Of a DNA stretch of 64,000 bases, positions 59,846-64,000 are shown piece after piece. Under the pieces are notes generated by a model. It was given only the letters and a program-made list of their open reading frames with translations, had not been told where the DNA came from and did not search any database. The stretch is from Rhynochetos jubatus (taxonomy: Eukaryota; Chordata; Aves; Eurypygiformes; Rhynochetidae). The stretch's first letter is position 1. Every line of letters starts with the position of its first letter. The stretch covers positions 30,833,722 to 30,897,721 of the forward strand of contig CM050654.1 in the NCBI GenBank assembly GCA_027574665.1, in the 5' to 3' direction. The translations under genes were made by a program, and so were the position numbers.

Positions 59846-60306
59846 GTGTAGCTGTGCCCCCTCCTTCACTGCCAGGCAGACCCCGCCCAGTGCTGGGCAT
59901 CCCTGTGAGCTGCTGCAAGGGATAGAACAGTTACAGGATTCCTGCTTTCTCATTAACCAGCTGCCTCTGGCTGGAGGAGAGGCCAGCAGTGACTAAAAGC
60001 AGCTCTTTTCTCTGGAGCTGGGTGGGAGAGGGTGTGGGACTCACCACCAGGAAGGAGCTACTGGCTAGCTGAGGGTCAGTGCAAAAAGGGAAGTTCCCAA
60101 GGCTCTCAAATATCTGTTCCAGAGGCTGGAAGTGCACATGGAGAGGAGGGCAATGCACCCAAGGGATGACTGAGACACGGGATGCAGCTGTCTTTCGGCG
60201 TTCCTCCAGACCCAAGGATGCTGCAAGCTGCGTTGTTTTCAGTAGCTGAGCCTGTGGCAGAATAAATCTATAGCTGTTTTTTCTTTGCTGTGATAATACT
60301 GCAGGC
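59846..60306. other. Stretch with no recognisable gene
   Basis: Unique sequence between two MIR-like fragments. Only short overlapping frames occur. Confidence 0.5.
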
Positions 60307-60475
60307 AGGGCAGCTTAATGGGTAGACTGCTGGGCTGGCATGCAAGAGGTTTCAGTGGATTCTGCCTTTGTCAGGATGGTTTTCCCCTCTTTTCCTCATC
60401 TCTGAAGTGGAGATACTGATACCTGCTCGGTGAAATGCCCCAAGACCTGATGCTGAAAGCCACTGTGTAAGATCC
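60307..60475 (+). mobile_element. MIR-like SINE, nearly full length (sense)
   Basis: The most complete MIR-like copy here. From 5' to 3' it shows a tRNA-derived head (GGGCAGCTTAATGGGTAGAC, then GGCATGCAAGAGG and TTCAGTGGATTCTGCC), the core (TTTGTCAGGATGG), TTTTCCTCATCTCTGAAGTGG, AGATACTGATACCTGCTCGG and a decayed tail (GATGCTGAAAGCCACTGTG). Block order equals the MIR consensus. Divergence is high, so it predates birds. Confidence 0.65.
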
Positions 60476-60639
60476 TGCTTCTGATACCACCAGGGAGAAA
60501 ATGTTCTTGGGACGCCAAACAGTCCTCAAGTGCTTTTTCAAAGTCCTGCCACACGACATCCATCTTTCTTCCAGCTGCAGGGACCTCCCATCTGCTCACT
60601 CCATGAAGGGGATGACCCAGCCTCAGCCCCAGGCAAGTG

Positions 60640-60718
60640 GACTGGGTAAACCTTCAGATTTTCTGTGTCCAGGCTCTCGACTGGGTAACCTTTCAGATTT
60701 TTCTGTTCCCAGGCTCAC
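60640..60718 (+). repeat. Two-unit tandem duplication, about 39 bp
   Basis: The unit at 60640-60678 begins GACTGGGTAAACCTTCAG and ends GTCCAGGCTCTC. The second at 60679-60718 begins GACTGGGTAACCTTTCAG and ends TCCCAGGCTCAC. Only a few substitutions and one extra T separate them. Each copy ends in a pyrimidine tract plus CAG, so the duplication doubles an acceptor-like sequence. A frame stays open across both copies to a stop at 60798-60800. Confidence 0.9.
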
Positions 60719-61259
60719 TCTGCTATTCAGAGGTTTTGAACAGAGAGCCAGAGTTATGTCTGAGCCAGACAGCTGTGGCATTGGGTGTCTGAGGGAGTAG
60801 CACACCTTGTTCATTAGGGACTGTGCTGGGGCATAAAAAAAGATGCTCAGGAATGAATTCCCTCGTGAGTCAAACGGCACTGCCTAGTCTGTTAGCAACT
60901 GAGCTCACGTTCCCTTGTACGCTGTCTTAGCTCTCATTTTCTTAATTTTTTTCAGAGCACTCTCTGTTGTGGACTTTACATACCTATGTGAACAGTAAAA
61001 CTGGCTATTTTTTTTAACTAGGGACTGTCTCTAAGAAGCAGGCAGCATTCCTAAAATGCTTTAAATCACTATAAAGGGGAAAAAAAGCCCAAGCAGGAAG
61101 GGCAGAACATAGAAAAATCCCAGGGACTGGACATGTTCCCATGGGTCCAGATTGCTTGAGGCACACGGATGTCCATTTTCTGTCTTGAACTTACTGAAAC
61201 CAGTGCTAGCAGTCAGCTCTGAGTCAGGGCACAGTACCTTATCCCATAGCATCAAGTAC
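60719..61259. other. Stretch with no recognisable gene
   Basis: Only short frames occur. Short A and T runs lie near 61010 and 61080. Confidence 0.5.
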
Positions 61260-61345
61260 AACTTAGAACTGGAGTGGAAAATAGCTGGAAAGGGATTCAA
61301 GGGGTCCCTTAGCCCATCTCCTTGCTGACAGTCTGAGTAGTTAAA
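61260..61345 (-). mobile_element. Possible old CR1/L3-type LINE 3' end
   Basis: GCTGGAAAGGGATTCAAGGG followed by GTCCCTTAGCCCATCTCCTTGCTG resembles the antisense 3' end of ancient CR1/L3 elements (GGAAGGGACCTCAAGAGGTCATCTAGTCCATCCCC). It is too diverged to place in a subfamily. Confidence 0.4.
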
Positions 61346-63689
61346 TTATTCCTGATTTTCTATGCAATATATAGGTTCTGTGGTATTTGCTTGCTGTGGT
61401 CTGTTCCAAAAGAGCACAAGTCTCGTTCTGGAGCTGACTTCTGAATTTTTGCAGTGATTTTGTGATACTCCCATCTTGAGATCCTAGAGAATAATTTAAA
61501 TTTGTGGCTGTAATTTTTGTGCTGGGTTTTCTTAATTTCCAGCCTCAACTGATCAACTCTTTTTCTGTGTTTTGTTTGGATATTCCCTCCAATGCAGAGA
61601 AAAATCCTAATTTTTCCATGCCATGAGAGTCTCAAAGTTGTTTGGAAAGAAAAGCCCTTTCCTGCTGTGGGTGTCCTGTGTGTGTCGTGTCCACACCCCC
61701 CCACCCCCCCCTCAGTCTTCTAACAGAAGTCACCAGCATTACCAAGTGAAGCTTTCTATTCTTCCCAGCAACTGTTCTCCCTCCAGCTTTTCTTCTCTAT
61801 TGCATTGTCTGCCATACAGTGCATATACTTCTTTTCTGCTTGCTTTTCACAGTGCTTGCCTGGAGTCTCATGCTGCTAGCTTTGCCATGCTGTGCTTTGT
61901 ACTTATCTATGGTACATCTTCTTAGAACATGACTAACTCTCCCTGGATCCTGGCCATACATCCTACATTCTGGATTTAAATCCTTCTTACTGTCTATCTT
62001 TAAGATATCTTGTGTGAATACCTTGCTCTTTTGTAGCCATAATTAAGTTTTGCTTCAAGCTGCTTAAATTTTACCGTCATCTCTTTGAGTTGTTTGTGCT
62101 GTTGTTCTTTCTTTCATTCACTTCATCCTGTACATCCCTTGTTGTTCTATCAAATGACTCAAAACCTGTAGGAATTTATTCGTTATTTGGTTTGAATTCG
62201 ACCTGTGATCGGCTTAGGCTGCTTGCTATTACACATATAAGTAGCTGTTGCTCTCTTCACTCTAAGGTTTTGGGTGCATCTCTGTTTCCCTAGTGCATCT
62301 TTCCAGTCCTCCTGCCCGGTTCTCCTGGGTCAACCTTTGTTGAGCTATTAGCAGAGTTCATGAGGAACTGTGTACCTGATTGTAGCCTTGACTGTATTTT
62401 GTGTGTTGAGGTGATGATGAGAGTTATGAGGCCGTGAAGCAGGTGGGACTGGGATTTCAGTGCAATGAAGGGAAGGATGCAGGTGGTTTCAGGCCCAGGA
62501 CATGTGACGATGGAGATGCCATTTTGCTCTAATGCAGAAAATACTGAAATGGCTCACAGTGAAATTCTCTACTGACAGAAAATACCTGGGGCTTTCACCT
62601 GCAGAGGACATCCCTTAGAGCCTCTCTGAAGGGAAGTCACAGCAGTTTAGAGGAGGTTATGGGGGAAAATAGAAAGCAATAAACAACAGAAACACAGTAG
62701 AAAAAAATGTTGATCCTCCTTCAGGATCAAGCTCATGGCTTTAAGGTGAAAGAGGGTCTGGGAGGATGGCATGTCGATGTTGTTTGTATCTGCATTCCTG
62801 TGTGACACCTGAAGAACCAGGAACTGAAGCCAGTCTGTCAAAAGGTGATGAAACCCTGTGTCTTCTCACAATCTTAATGGCTAAAAGACATGTAGAGTTA
62901 AGGCCAGCTCTGTAGCTGGTGTACAGCCTCAAAAATTTGGGTTTATGGCCAGCTGTAGATCCTTTCTAGTCACAGGTCCAGCCCCTGTTCTCATCCAGAA
63001 ATGGTGATTTTGTTGGAAGATGGTGCAGCTGCTGCACAAAACCATTGATCGTGAACATCCACTTAAGATGCCCTGCGGCCTTGGTTAGAGGCAGAAGAGA
63101 GGCAGATTCCCTGTGACGTTTGGGAGCTGGGTAGAGATGACTTCAGTTTGCCTGCAAGATAAAAAATGAAATGAAAGTTTAACTATTCTATTAGTGACCA
63201 GAGGACTGTTGTGAAGTGAAACATTAACAACAGGGTGAGAGCGAGGCAGGATTGCTCAACGAGTCATCTTCAGGTGCAGCAGAGCTGGAGTTGCCTGAAG
63301 CAGCAGGCATGGCGGAAGGGGACAGCATGCTGCTGGCTGCAAAGGACGCCCAAGCTGGTGAGAGAATTTTTTAAAGATTTCTTCTTGCTAATCATAGAAG
63401 ATACTGAAGGCAAAAAGGCACCAGGAGGGTCGAAGTTTCTCTGGTTGTTACAGACTTGTAGATACAGATTAGGTACTTGATACTGTAAGTAGTATTAATC
63501 TAAATACCTTTGAAATTTTGAATCTATAAAGGATAGTGAATAGAGCAGAGGTGCAGGTCTGAAGACTTCTGGCGTATTTTTCTGGTTAAGTGATTATTTT
63601 CTTAAATTACCTTGAAGTTTGAGATAAGTCTTCAGGCAATGGAAACCAGTCTTGCTCTGTCCAAGTTGGTTAAGCCATGCTTTTTCCTG
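61346..63689. other. Stretch with no recognisable gene
   Basis: This holds a short C-rich run at 61693-61711 interrupted by A. No domain, RNA gene or recognisable transposon was seen. Confidence 0.5.
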
Positions 63690-63775
63690 TAATCAAAGAA
63701 TTGGAGAAAATAAGCCAGAAGAGAGCTGGAGAGGTTATCTTGTCCATCCAGGGCCAGGTCATTAACCCCAAAGTG
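63690..63775 (-). mobile_element. Possible old CR1-type LINE 3' end
   Basis: AATCAAAGAATTGGAG, then GAGCTGGAGAGGTTATCTTGTCCATCC, follows the order of a degraded antisense CR1 3' end (AATCATAGAATC ... GAGAGGTCATCTAGTCCAACC). Confidence 0.4.
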
Positions 63776-64000
63776 TTGCTGGCACACATTCATCTACCTG
63801 CCTATAACCTTATAGAAAGAGGAGAGAAACACAGATACGGTAGAAGGGCTATAAAAGTATGGCCAGTGTATATGAATTCAAAATAAGACTCATCATTAAG
63901 AGACAGGTGTGGCTGAGCTGAAAATCGAGAAGGGATTGTACCACAAAGATGAGTGCAGATGAAAATGAAGAGATCAGTTGAGTATAAACAGATTAATGTG

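Noticed and set aside
1-64000. tRNA, rRNA, known microRNA, CRISPR or operon-like structure
   Set aside because: I looked for tRNA B-box text, let-7-like seeds and regular direct repeats with spacers and saw none. The sequence is plainly vertebrate nuclear DNA.

Overview
The window looks like nuclear DNA from a bird. Three things point there. It carries a 5'-truncated CR1 LINE with the typical bird 3' end (22199-23152) and a second, very short CR1 tail ending in the ATTCTATG-type repeat (27428-27492). It carries a solo long terminal repeat of a family I recognise as common in bird genomes (about 11647-12231). Interspersed repeats are otherwise sparse, as in bird chromosomes. No bacterial or organellar features are present, and the many short open frames are what vertebrate non-coding DNA gives by chance. 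The species cannot be named from the sequence.

No protein-coding gene could be identified by homology. Apart from the CR1 reverse transcriptase remnant, I recognised no protein domain in any frame. The window is best read as intergenic or long-intron DNA with one strong promoter-type feature, a CpG island at about 10400-11060. It holds a YY1-type motif whose core overlaps a minus-strand ATG, an ATG in good context on the plus strand a few bases away, and a G-rich 14-bp tandem repeat. Smaller CpG-dense patches lie at 5750-5990, 14220-14375 and 23838-24104.

Layout. 1-5600: unique DNA with nothing recognisable. 5600-10000: several exon-like segments framed by good splice signals, plus the longest stop-free frame of the window (8023-8661, minus). 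10400-12231: CpG island followed by the solo LTR. 12700-14400: MIR-like SINE fragments and a CpG-rich patch. 22199-23152: the main CR1. 25059-25076 and 47407-47423: two long poly-C tracts. 27400-27850: a CR1 tail and two overlapping, opposite-strand exon-like segments. 33780-34570: a minus-strand exon-like segment beside an AT-rich stretch dense in TAAT/ATTA cores. 40700-43800 and 59770-60480: clusters of old MIR-like fragments. 51527-51610 and 53659-53790: plus-strand exon-like segments. 60640-60718: a two-unit tandem duplication that doubles an acceptor-like site.

The exon candidates rest only on splice-site form and an open frame. In 64 kb of vertebrate DNA many such pseudo-exons are expected, so each has low confidence and they are not joined into a gene model. 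I found no convincing undescribed biological system. The CpG island with two facing start codons and the tandemly duplicated acceptor are the observations most worth testing.
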